This document shows positions 49,785 through 59,377 of a stretch of DNA of 64,000 nt, in pieces. The stretch is from an uncultured Lewinella sp. (GTDB taxonomy: Bacteria; Bacteroidota; Bacteroidia; Chitinophagales; Saprospiraceae), in the NCBI GenBank assembly GCA_913057785.1, contig CAJXPD010000005.1, positions 1 to 64,000 on the forward strand, in the 5' to 3' direction. The notes below the pieces were generated by a model, which was given only the letters and a program-made list of their open reading frames with translations, was not told the DNA's origin and ran no database searches. The position numbers and the translations under genes are program-made. Position 1 is the first letter of the stretch; the number at the start of each line of letters is the position of its first letter.

Positions 49785-52700
49785 TCATTTACCCAAAGGA
49801 CTGACCTCCCCAATCAAAATAGAAGGCGCCCAGTAAAAGGGAGCGAGTTTCTCCGGCTTGCCTGCTAACTGCTGTAGATAGCTCAACTTGGCTCGTTGCA
49901 AGGCCACATCCTTAGGTACGCCCTTGATCAATTGTTCATAAAAGGCAATCATGAGAGTAGCTGTGCTTTCGTCATCTACTGCCCATAAGGTATTGATAAT
50001 ACTCCTAGCTCCGGCATAGGTGAATGCCCTGGCGAGACTGATCACGCCTTCACCTTGGCGAAGCCGTCCAAGACCGGTCTCACAAGCGGATAGTACGACC
50101 AAATCGGCTTGGAGACGCAGATTGTAGATATCCTTGGCGTAGAGTTTTATAAAACCACTAGATGCCCCTTCTTGTTGGAAGGCTAAATAGGCAAAGTCGC
50201 CCATGCGGTGGTTGGCTTTCCCATGTGTACTTAGATGTAGGATTTTATATTTGGATGATTCTTCTACAAATCGTGCTTTGGTTCCACTGCTGCCTAACCA
50301 AGTATCTCCTTGGAAGAGCCGACTGATCTCCAGGACTTCTTTGGCACTATTGATTAGGCTGCCCAAAGAATCTCTTTGAATACCCAATGGACTTTGATTT
50401 TCTTCCTCTTTTAGAGCAATTCCTGCTTCAGCCTCTGAAAAAGGTGCGATCCCCAAGAAGGGCTTCACGGTAGCCCTCGTCTTTTGGCTTTGAATAGTCT
50501 GATGCAATAGGGTGGCGGAATTCCCGTACGAGATGCTGTGTTTTTTTAGTAGGAAATCATAAAGGGGTATCTTGCCGTACCGCGGAGGATCTTTTGCTAA
50601 AAGCGTTTCGAAGGGTAGATTAGCCAAGGCCTGATCGGGAATGATTATCACTCTTTCGGTGACCTGATCCTCAATCGGTGCCCAAAGCTTTTGGTATAGT
50701 TTTACTGCCGCTTCTGTATAATTGAAAATAGATTCCTCTTCTAGCTGCGGGCTTCGCCGATCCACGGAGGCACTATGATAACTGTATAGCCCATCTTTGG
50801 TCATCCTTTCTACCAAGGGTGTAATCTCATCTTGGTGTGGAACCACCATAAGCTGGTAATCTTCTTTTTGTAGCAGAAAGATATAGATGCTACTGTCCGT
50901 CAATAAATATTCTACTAAGGTCTGATTGGGTTCTAGCAGCTCTTTTTGGATCTTTTCCGTCGAAACAGTTTGTTGTCCATATCGTGCTGCTAAGTACTTG
51001 GGGTATTTTTGCTCCAGCTCCTGCTGCAAGGATTGGTATTCGGCATTGTATTGTAGTAGGTGTGCTGTAACTACTTGTAGAGTAGAGTCAGCCGAACGCT
51101 CTCCCAAGTCCATTTCTACATACTTTTGTTTTTCTAGGTAGGTCATTTTCATCCGCAATTCCTGCTCTTGTTGCAATAGCTCGGGCTCAATATCACTAGT
51201 GTGAAGGGCCTCGGATCTTTGTAGGGCATGGTATAAAAGGGGCGATCGGATGGCTTCTGCGGAGGCAAATGCGCCAAGTTTGTAATGCAGGCTGTCAGTG
51301 GCTTCATATAAGTGCAACTCACATTGCATGCGCCCTACATAGGCACTTCTAGCCAACTTCGTAAATTCAAATTTTGAAATGGGATCGAAGCGACGAGCAT
51401 AATGAGTGACAGCTGCCTGTGCCTCCCGAAAGTAATCCAGGGCAAGCCGGAGCTTGCTTTTGTCTCCATGGTTAAGGGACCATCGCCGATATAGTTTTCC
51501 GGTTTCAACCAAGGTGGTTATGAGGGTCTGGAGGGATTGGGTATTGTCGAACTTGTTAGTGCTGTGGTAATTCAAGGCATACAAGGCAGATTGGAACGCC
51601 TCTTCAGCTTCTTCAAATTGCTGTAGTAGGCTTAAGTTCCTACCCTTACTGCTTAGGATATAAGCTGTCTTTGGATGCTTTGGACCATACGCGATTAGTG
51701 CCATCTTTATGGACAATTCAAAGGAGGCTGCCGCTGCTCGGAATTCCCCTTCAGCCATGTAGTGCGTCCCTAAATTATGGTGGATAGCCAAGGTATAAGT
51801 ATTGTTCACCTTGATGGAATCGGGTAGCGCCTCTGCCAAATCAATGGCTTCTAAGTTCAACGCATTGGAGCGTTCTACGTCGCCAGCTAGGTTATAGGCT
51901 ATAGCGAGGTTCGTTTTTAGCGTGATTAAATCGGAACGATGAGGGCCAGCCTGTTGCTTGAAAAGGGCTATGGCCAGTTGAAAATATTTGATCGCCTCCT
52001 CGTATTCTTCTCGAGCCGTGGCGTTTAACCCTAAGGCATTGTAGGGGCGGTATAAGAAATAACTTTTGTCTCCTCTATATTTGCGATATATGGCAACAGA
52101 TTGCTGTAAATACAGATACTCTCTTTCGTAATCTGCGATTTCTTTGTAACAATTAGCTAAACTGTGTAAAGCCAAAGTCAAACCTTTTTCGTATTCGGGT
52201 GCACCTTGTAAGACCTCAACGGATCTGTGGGCATATTGGAAGGCTGTGGATCGCTCTCCTCCCTGCAAATAGATACCAGAAAGGGCTGAATAGACAGCCG
52301 ATACCCTATCGAGTTCATCAGAGAGGTGCTTTTCTATGACCGCCTTTGCTCGCTCGTAGTAAACCAATGCAGAATCAATATTATGGATATAGCGATAATA
52401 GTCCCCGATCTTTTTGTTGGCTTGTGCCATATGTCCTTTCGCAACCTTCGGCATGAAGGGAACTTCCTTGTTGACTTCCAACATTTTCTTGAAGTATGGG
52501 AACGCTTCCTGATAGCGTTGCATTTGTATCAGGAGACTTCCAATATTTCCATAGTTCACCGTTAGCATATAATGCTCTCTGCCAAAAAGTTTTCGTTTGA
52601 AATCTAGCGTCTTTTCGAAGGCGATCACTGCCTTTGATAGTTCTCCCAGCCCGTAGTACGTTTGCCCCTCCAGGTCGTTTAGACCGGCGTAGGCTAGGTA

Positions 52701-52946
52701 ATTGCTACTGCTCGCTGCCTCTAGCCCGTTCTTTGTTTTTTGGATAATGGTTAAGGCGGCGCTAAACTGCTGGGATCGGATCAGTTCTTTGGCTTGCTTA
52801 ATTCCCTCCATATACGGAATGCTGTCTGTTGTTTTTGCATCTTGACCGACTACAGGGAGCACCAGTACCAATAGTAGGCTCTGTATTAGAATAGATTTGA
52901 ACGTAAGGCTACAAATTTTGTAAGAATGCTTAAATCCTTTTGGCAT
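49785..52946 (-). CDS. exported TPR-CHAT domain protein (caspase-like)
   Basis: Many TPRs; CHAT motifs KILHLSTHGKAN and DLVVLSACETGLGRLRQGEGVISLARAFTYAGARSIINTLWAVDD. Confidence 0.92.
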   Translation of the reverse strand: MPKGFKHSYKICSLTFKSILIQSLLLVLVLPVVGQDAKTTDSIPYMEGIKQAKELIRSQQFSAALTIIQKTKNGLEAASSSNYLAYAGLNDLEGQTYYGLGELSKAVIAFEKTLDFKRKLFGREHYMLTVNYGNIGSLLIQMQRYQEAFPYFKKMLEVNKEVPFMPKVAKGHMAQANKKIGDYYRYIHNIDSALVYYERAKAVIEKHLSDELDRVSAVYSALSGIYLQGGERSTAFQYAHRSVEVLQGAPEYEKGLTLALHSLANCYKEIADYEREYLYLQQSVAIYRKYRGDKSYFLYRPYNALGLNATAREEYEEAIKYFQLAIALFKQQAGPHRSDLITLKTNLAIAYNLAGDVERSNALNLEAIDLAEALPDSIKVNNTYTLAIHHNLGTHYMAEGEFRAAAASFELSIKMALIAYGPKHPKTAYILSSKGRNLSLLQQFEEAEEAFQSALYALNYHSTNKFDNTQSLQTLITTLVETGKLYRRWSLNHGDKSKLRLALDYFREAQAAVTHYARRFDPISKFEFTKLARSAYVGRMQCELHLYEATDSLHYKLGAFASAEAIRSPLLYHALQRSEALHTSDIEPELLQQEQELRMKMTYLEKQKYVEMDLGERSADSTLQVVTAHLLQYNAEYQSLQQELEQKYPKYLAARYGQQTVSTEKIQKELLEPNQTLVEYLLTDSSIYIFLLQKEDYQLMVVPHQDEITPLVERMTKDGLYSYHSASVDRRSPQLEEESIFNYTEAAVKLYQKLWAPIEDQVTERVIIIPDQALANLPFETLLAKDPPRYGKIPLYDFLLKKHSISYGNSATLLHQTIQSQKTRATVKPFLGIAPFSEAEAGIALKEEENQSPLGIQRDSLGSLINSAKEVLEISRLFQGDTWLGSSGTKARFVEESSKYKILHLSTHGKANHRMGDFAYLAFQQEGASSGFIKLYAKDIYNLRLQADLVVLSACETGLGRLRQGEGVISLARAFTYAGARSIINTLWAVDDESTATLMIAFYEQLIKGVPKDVALQRAKLSYLQQLAGKPEKLAPFYWAPSILIGEVSPLGK

Positions 52947-53259
52947 AGTAGTATTTTGTTCGACTTTATGTAGTCCTAGATGATTTTTAGGTGTTTGATA
53001 TTCATGCTTTTATATAGCGATAGCGCTTTTGCTTAAGGTCTTTTTTTATCCCACATAGCTGCCCGTTTGGGCAATAGGATTTCTTCCGAATCACGTAGAT
53101 CAACTAAAGAATTTAAAAAAATATCAGGATACTTGGGTACCTGCTGACGACTCGGAAGAACTAAGAGTTGAAAATACAATACTACCATCACAATTAAGGC
53201 TTTACCAACATCAGTCTGCCCCGACAGGCCGGTTATGCCTTTGCTCAAAAAAAATAATT

Positions 53260-54357
53260 ATGCAAACTACAAAAATTCAGCTCTTGGAAGACGCGAGACA
53301 AGCACATACTAATGGTAATTTGGCGCAAGCTTTGGAACTCCTTCAGGAGTATCTCAACCAAAATTCGCCAGGCCACGAAGCTTTTATGTTGCAAGGTGAC
53401 ATCTATCTTGAACTCGGAAATTATTACCAGGCGGAGCAGTCTTACCAGCAGGCCTTGGCTATGCGTCCTGGTTTGGCGGAGATTTATTTTAAACTAGGGG
53501 TCTGCCTGGAATCTAGTAATAAAAACCAAGCGGCTCTGGATCAATTCCAGACGGCTTTGAACTTATCTCCTGAGAACCAGACATATCAAGGGAAATTGGG
53601 AGAGCTACTGTACAAATTGGGTTTGGAAAGAAGCAATGTCAATTACCTAAGCGAAGGCATCACATTGATGGAACAATGCCATGCTGCCGGCGAATCCTCC
53701 ATCAGCTTAAGAGATTCATTGGCCCATGCTTATCTGGCAAGAGCCAGTAGTACCTGGGTACCTGATCCAGAGGTGCAGGGGCAGTTGTTAGCTACTTCCC
53801 TTGATCAGGTGCTCGCTGCGGAAAAGGAGTTGGCTCGTGCCCAGGAACTCCTGGACCCTGGAAACATCGCGCTGAATACTAGAGCGCAGGAGATGGAACA
53901 ACAGCTGCTACAGGTGAAAAAGAAGAAATATTTTGGCATCAGCAAATACCTAAAGGTTCCCATCGTTTTTGGTCTGCTCTTTTTGTTTTTTGGATCGAGT
54001 GTGCAGAGTTTCCTTTCCTTTCTAATGGCTGGACTCTATTTCGTGGCCAATCGTAAACCTGGATATGTGCAGAATAGTCACTACGTGCAAAATAAAATGA
54101 GAACCCCTATTGCCTTGAGAATCATGGATCAAGTCAATGCTATCCTTTCTCAGTTCAGTATTTTTGGCAGTATTGGCAACGTTCTCCTTATTACTTCTCT
54201 AATTCGCTTTTTTACTCGTCTATTGGGTGCTTGCTTCGTGATGATCACCCTACCGTATGAAATTGTAAGAAGCTTCGTAACCAACTATAGCTATAATGAA
54301 GTGATAGAGCAATTACAGCGGCTAAAATCAGCTATTACCCCGCAAAAGAAAGCGTAG
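53260..54357 (+). CDS. TPR protein with C-terminal membrane segments
   Basis: HEAFMLQGDIYLELGNYYQAEQSYQQALAMRPGLAEIYFKLGVCLE; later hydrophobic stretches. Confidence 0.8.
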   Translation: MQTTKIQLLEDARQAHTNGNLAQALELLQEYLNQNSPGHEAFMLQGDIYLELGNYYQAEQSYQQALAMRPGLAEIYFKLGVCLESSNKNQAALDQFQTALNLSPENQTYQGKLGELLYKLGLERSNVNYLSEGITLMEQCHAAGESSISLRDSLAHAYLARASSTWVPDPEVQGQLLATSLDQVLAAEKELARAQELLDPGNIALNTRAQEMEQQLLQVKKKKYFGISKYLKVPIVFGLLFLFFGSSVQSFLSFLMAGLYFVANRKPGYVQNSHYVQNKMRTPIALRIMDQVNAILSQFSIFGSIGNVLLITSLIRFFTRLLGACFVMITLPYEIVRSFVTNYSYNEVIEQLQRLKSAITPQKKA

Positions 54358-54661
54358 CAGTAGGGATCAATGACATTCAAATATAGGGATGTTTCCAAAC
54401 GAACGTATCACCTTAATATGGTATAGAACCTTCCATCGGCTGATTAAAGTACTTGACATAACACACTGTTTACATTGGCTTAAGCGATGGAAGAGGCATA
54501 GCAAATCTCTAAATCTGTTTTCTATTCTAAATGGATGACTCATTCTTGATAGTGCCTACATCTACCTTTTGATGAAAACTCATCTGTCTTAACACCTGAT
54601 CCCAGGGATCCTGCCGATTGAAGGAATGGCGGATACTGGAGCAGTTTTAAACCACAAAAAA

Positions 54662-55702
54662 ATGAAAAAACTAAATGTAAGCTTTCTAAGCTTAAGTGGC
54701 ATAGCCTTGCTTAATGTTATCCTTTTGTCATGCTCTTCCACTCAAAGCAGAATCAATGAAGATCGTCCGGCAATGGATCAATTGGCCATAAGCGCGGATG
54801 GGAGATATGGTGCAGCGGTGGATGAAAATGGCGCGGTCTGGCAATGGGAGATCGATATCGAAAGATTTGGACCGCCTACTAATGTGACCCAGATACCTAA
54901 TCTTGAGGAGGTGTATGGGGTGGCTTTTATGGCTTCGAATGGAATAGCCCTTAAAAAGGATGGGACGGTCATGACTTGGGTCCCCTCCAATCCTACTCAA
55001 GTTTCTGAAACGGATATGCAAGCTAGTAAGAAGATTAGTAGTTGCCTCTTTAATCTGCTGTCTGTGAATGCGGATAATGAAGTTGAGGCAGTAGGGAATG
55101 CCCCGCAGGATAGAGCGGTACATGGGATGAAAGAGGTTCAGGATGTTCAAGCTGGTGGGTACTACGTCCTGGTGCTAAAACAGGATGGTACGGTTTGGGT
55201 GGCAGGAGAGAATGTGAGGAATGCAATCCTTCCCGGTAAGGAGGAGGTGGTAGAGCAGACTGTAAAAGTGGAAGGTCTGCTGAATATTGAGCATATCTTT
55301 ACTTGCCAAACACCAACACAGGTCAACTTTGCGATCAATGTAGATAAAGAAATCTTCTATTGGGGTGGTCCTACAGGAGGGAAGGTGGAAATGTTTGAGC
55401 TAGATCAAGTAGCACAGCCCATCGGTAGCAACTTCTTTCGTCGAGATGATGGCAAGCTGCTGAGATATCAGCATACGAGAGGGACAAATCCCAAGACGGG
55501 CAATCGAGATTGGGTCAATTTGCTAAGCCCGCTGGAAGAGGTAAGTACCTATGATCCTACTTTCTTCGTTGATGCCGTGGGCATTTTGACTTCCCGGCCA
55601 TTTATGGAAACCGTCATCAAGAAAGATGGTAGCCTTTGGCTATGGATGGGAAAGGCTATTCCTCCTCAACAAATTCCTAATATCGTCATGGAGGTGAAAT
55701 AG
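54662..55702 (+). CDS. RCC1-repeat-like lipoprotein
   Basis: Lipobox VILLSC; blades such as GYYVLVLKQDGTVWVAGEN. Confidence 0.65.
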   Translation: MKKLNVSFLSLSGIALLNVILLSCSSTQSRINEDRPAMDQLAISADGRYGAAVDENGAVWQWEIDIERFGPPTNVTQIPNLEEVYGVAFMASNGIALKKDGTVMTWVPSNPTQVSETDMQASKKISSCLFNLLSVNADNEVEAVGNAPQDRAVHGMKEVQDVQAGGYYVLVLKQDGTVWVAGENVRNAILPGKEEVVEQTVKVEGLLNIEHIFTCQTPTQVNFAINVDKEIFYWGGPTGGKVEMFELDQVAQPIGSNFFRRDDGKLLRYQHTRGTNPKTGNRDWVNLLSPLEEVSTYDPTFFVDAVGILTSRPFMETVIKKDGSLWLWMGKAIPPQQIPNIVMEVK

Positions 55703-55812
55703 AGTTCCTTCATTTCATTTCAGTCTCTGGTCTACTTGTGATGGTAGACTGTTTTAGTAAGCCCCGCCGAAGCGCTTGGATAACAAGTGCTTCGGCCTCT
55801 AAATCCAATTGT

Positions 55813-57426
55813 ATGAGAATCCTATTTGTTGTATTGTCTATATTCTTTTTTTCTTCTTGTGAGGTGCTAAATCAACTGGCTCAAGATGCCACGAACATTA
55901 ACCTGACGAACGACCTGGTGGGTGATTTGGTCCAAAGGTTCAATCGGCAGGGCCCGATCTCTACTACCTTTGAGGATGCTGTCTATGAGATAGATGCATT
56001 GGCTAATTTCGAACCGCCGGCCGATGCTTACGCTCCGCTTGATATTCAGCCTAAGTCGCCTGATGGTGGCTACCGCTTGAGTAGTGGCCTTTACACCATG
56101 AATGCCAAAAGTTTTTGTCTTCGCGGATACACCTATGGTCCTAGCTCTGGAGATGGCCACTTATATGCACCTTTGAAGGGGAAGAAGGCCGATTTTATAC
56201 AATTGATACTGGAAAGATATAGTGAACGCCCACATATCACGCAACAGAATATCCAAGTGCTACTATGGGCCATTATTGCTGGGGCGGATATGAATACTTT
56301 GGGGGAGCAATATGCCCAAACGTTGAATGAACTATTTACGGTTCAAGAGCTGCTGGAGTTTCAGGGTAAGGATTGGTTAACAGGGATGGCAGATGCGCAA
56401 ATCCAAAAGTTTCGACAGCTCGCTTTCAATAATATGTCTCCCAAGCTGAAAAACCTACTAGAGGCTGACCAGACCATCAGAAACCTGGTGCGCCAAAATC
56501 AGTCTTTCCGACAGGTCGAAGGTATCGCTATTGTCGCTGGAGTAGCTCCACCTGAGGATATGATCAGGCATGTCTCCAAAGGGAGATGGTCTTATCATCC
56601 GGATGGCTATTATGTTCGATTTTTCCCAAATGGCTATCCGCAGACGAGAGTAGATGTCTACGTTCCCTTCGAAGGCGAAGAAGTCCAAGATGTCTATTCA
56701 ACCCAACATGATGCCCAGTACCACAAGATAAAGCAAGTGGTCTTTAATCCGGCTACCATGGTGGCTACTCCGGCGAACCAGTCCAGTCAAAGAATTGGCG
56801 TCTCCTCCACCCCGGTCCATCCGACGGCTCCTTATCGGAACCCAGAGACGGCCTGCCACCCAGATTCCATTTTTGATGCGGGCAAACCCAGATACGCCAA
56901 AAGAGTAGACGGCTTGGAGCTGCGTGGCTCTGTACCCTTTATCAATATGGTCGAAAAGGCGCTAGCCACTTTGAAACAGGATGCTCCAGAATTTTATCAA
57001 TACTATCTCCAGGCTAAAGGGGCGAATGGGAAGGGAATAGTTAAAGGTATAGGTATTGACTGCCATTATGGATTTCATACCTTGGATGCCTTTCTGTATA
57101 TCCGATTGTCGATTTCCTCCGAATGGCAGTATGATCGGTACAATGATTATCCTGAAATAATCGCTGCTATTATTATTCATGAGGCTGTTCATGTTCACCA
57201 AGCCTATGCCTACATGAATACCATCGGCAATGGTAGCTTTGAAAATTTTCTGACTTACTATAATAAACGAAGAAATAGCTTTGAACTAGCCGCCACGAAA
57301 AAGCAAATTGAATATCTGGAATACGCTCTCCATAAATACCCGGAAGAAAATCCAGCTTACGACCGGATAAAAGAAGCGCTTGAATGGGCCAAGAAATACG
57401 AGGATAAACACCGATTGAATCAATAG
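55813..57426 (+). CDS. lipoprotein with HExxH motif (putative gluzincin-type metallopeptidase)
   Basis: Lipobox FFFSSC; IIAAIIIHEAVHVHQAYAY followed ~30 aa later by SFELAATKKQIEYL. Start trimmed from ORF 55738. Confidence 0.55.
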   Translation: MRILFVVLSIFFFSSCEVLNQLAQDATNINLTNDLVGDLVQRFNRQGPISTTFEDAVYEIDALANFEPPADAYAPLDIQPKSPDGGYRLSSGLYTMNAKSFCLRGYTYGPSSGDGHLYAPLKGKKADFIQLILERYSERPHITQQNIQVLLWAIIAGADMNTLGEQYAQTLNELFTVQELLEFQGKDWLTGMADAQIQKFRQLAFNNMSPKLKNLLEADQTIRNLVRQNQSFRQVEGIAIVAGVAPPEDMIRHVSKGRWSYHPDGYYVRFFPNGYPQTRVDVYVPFEGEEVQDVYSTQHDAQYHKIKQVVFNPATMVATPANQSSQRIGVSSTPVHPTAPYRNPETACHPDSIFDAGKPRYAKRVDGLELRGSVPFINMVEKALATLKQDAPEFYQYYLQAKGANGKGIVKGIGIDCHYGFHTLDAFLYIRLSISSEWQYDRYNDYPEIIAAIIIHEAVHVHQAYAYMNTIGNGSFENFLTYYNKRRNSFELAATKKQIEYLEYALHKYPEENPAYDRIKEALEWAKKYEDKHRLNQ

Positions 57427-57557
57427 ATTCCCCCCTTCATCCGATGAGGGGACTCATCCGGTGAAGACTGTACGGGGTTGTGTAACAAGTCCCCTATAGA
57501 ATAATATCTTTTACATGTAGAGTCAACTAATAAGTTTTTATTTGATGTAATAGGAAG

Positions 57558-57596
57558 CGTCTGTGGAGCTGCTTGAGTTGCTCCACAGGCGTTTTT
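57558..57596 (+). terminator. terminator hairpin inside the IS left end
   Basis: CGTCTGTGGAGC ... GCTCCACAGGCG followed by TTTTT. Confidence 0.75.
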
Positions 57597-57601
57597 GGTA
57601 T

Positions 57602-57627
57602 AAAAAGGGCTTTTAGGCCCTTTTTTT
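57602..57627. terminator. bidirectional terminator at transposase 3' end
   Basis: AAAAAGGGC-TTTTAG-GCCCTTTTTTT. Confidence 0.8.
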
Positions 57628-59280
57628 CGTCTTTTGCGCCTTTCGATTTGCCCGCTGAGCATAGTATTCCTTCCAAAGGCCTGATTGTAAGCAGTAGATC
57701 TTGTTGATATTATGAGCGAGGGTTAGCAATAGGAACTCTACCGATACTTTGTCGATTCCCCGTAATAAAAATCGGCGGTGGCCCATGTTGTATTTAATAT
57801 TGGCAAAAGGAGTTTCTACCTCTACAGATCGTTGCGAACGTTTGGTCTTTCCTACTTCAGAGGCTAGTCTTTTCCGGACTTGCTCTTTATAAGCCTCCAG
57901 TTTTTCGCTTATAAATATGCGTCTATTGGATCCAGGTTTGGCCTGTGCACCTCGGCATTGATCAAACAAGGGGCAGCCTGCACAGCTTTGGCACTGGTAG
58001 ACTTTTAGCTGTCTAGCATAGCCATTGCGGCTCTTTTTGAGGATGTGTTCCTTGAAGTGAAGCTGCTTTTGATTGGGACATAGGTAATAGTCCTGTTCGG
58101 GGTCATAAAACCAGTTGTAACTATTAAATCGTTTTTTGCTTAGTTGTCCGGTATGCTCTTGATACCAAGAAGGGTATTTAACATAAGCTATATAACCTTT
58201 TTTGTCTAGTAGTTCATAATTTTCTTCGCTACCATAGCCAGCATCAGCCGTGTAATCGGGGCACCAATCTGAGTTTACTGCCCCTTCCACGCGCTGCTCA
58301 AGGCTAGCTACATGAGGCATCAGTGTGGTGCTATCGGATGAAGTTTGATGTAGGGTAGCATTGATAATAAACTGTTTAGAGGTAGTGATCTGTGCATTGT
58401 AGCCTGGCAATAGCCGTTCATCTTTCATTCGCATAGCTGTTGCATCATGATCCGTCTTTGAGTAAGAATTGCGTCCAGCTAAGACCGATTGCTGAGCCTC
58501 GTATTTGATCAACTTGGTTTGCTCTTTGGATAATTGACGATGGATTTTTTCCAATTTACCTTTACGTGTTTTGTCCTTTTGTTGGGCAATCAGTTTGTTG
58601 AGCCCTACTAAACGAGCCGCTAGATCTGAACTATTCATCACTAGCTGGATCTGATCAGGGCTTTGGTGCTCAACCAAATCTTTACTACCATAGATTTGAT
58701 CTTCCTGCTCCTGCAAAGCTTGCCATTGTTGCAGTAAAGTCGTTATCCGGTCCATCACCCAGCCTTTATAACGCTCCGTATTCTTACGCCATACTATCTT
58801 ATATTTATTAGCATTAGCTTCCCATTTAGAACCGTCCACATACAGGTCGGATAAATCAACATAACCCTGCTCTATCAGATACATCAGGACTTGGCTAACC
58901 ACTACATCTACAATATCCTGCATGCGCTTAGAACGAAACGAACTCAAGGTCTTAAAACAGGGGCGTTGTCCGCCAGCTAACCAGATAAAGACTAAGTCCT
59001 CTCGCAACTTCTTGGCTAAAGATCGACTGGTGTAAACCTTAGTACAATAGCTATACAACCATACCTTAAGTAACATCCGTGGGTCATACGCAGGGCTGCC
59101 TTGACTGCTATAATAGCTCGATAGCTCTTGCAAGCACAAGCCTTCCACTACCTCATTAATCAACTGAGCTAAGGCATTATCCGATACTAACTCCTGTAAA
59201 TGAACGGGTAAGTCGATTACTATATCTTGAGCATAAGGCCGGAAGCGAATCTCCCCTTTTTGAGCTATCTTTGAAGACAT
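57613..59280 (-). CDS. IS1182-family transposase
   Basis: YDPRMLLKVWLYSYCTKVYTSRSLAKKLREDLVFIWLAGGQRPCFKTLSSFR; DLYVDGSKWEANANKY; YTADAGYGSEENYELL; VEVETPFANIKYNMGHRRF. Confidence 0.95.
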   Translation of the reverse strand: MSSKIAQKGEIRFRPYAQDIVIDLPVHLQELVSDNALAQLINEVVEGLCLQELSSYYSSQGSPAYDPRMLLKVWLYSYCTKVYTSRSLAKKLREDLVFIWLAGGQRPCFKTLSSFRSKRMQDIVDVVVSQVLMYLIEQGYVDLSDLYVDGSKWEANANKYKIVWRKNTERYKGWVMDRITTLLQQWQALQEQEDQIYGSKDLVEHQSPDQIQLVMNSSDLAARLVGLNKLIAQQKDKTRKGKLEKIHRQLSKEQTKLIKYEAQQSVLAGRNSYSKTDHDATAMRMKDERLLPGYNAQITTSKQFIINATLHQTSSDSTTLMPHVASLEQRVEGAVNSDWCPDYTADAGYGSEENYELLDKKGYIAYVKYPSWYQEHTGQLSKKRFNSYNWFYDPEQDYYLCPNQKQLHFKEHILKKSRNGYARQLKVYQCQSCAGCPLFDQCRGAQAKPGSNRRIFISEKLEAYKEQVRKRLASEVGKTKRSQRSVEVETPFANIKYNMGHRRFLLRGIDKVSVEFLLLTLAHNINKIYCLQSGLWKEYYAQRANRKAQKTKKRA

Positions 59281-59377
59281 GAGCAGTGGTGTTTTCTTTT
59301 TGTCTAGACAACTCTAAGTTAACATTCACTGCTCATTCTGCTTTTTGGAGGTTTTTACACAACCCCGTACTTGATCA

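Larger units (their letters stand above)
57470..59370. mobile_element. IS1182-family-like insertion sequence, ~1.9 kb
   Basis: 16-bp perfect TIRs GTACGGGGTTGTGTAA (57470-57485) and TTACACAACCCCGTAC (59355-59370) flank one transposase. The terminal GTAC is itself palindromic, so it may be TSD or TIR. Confidence 0.9.
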
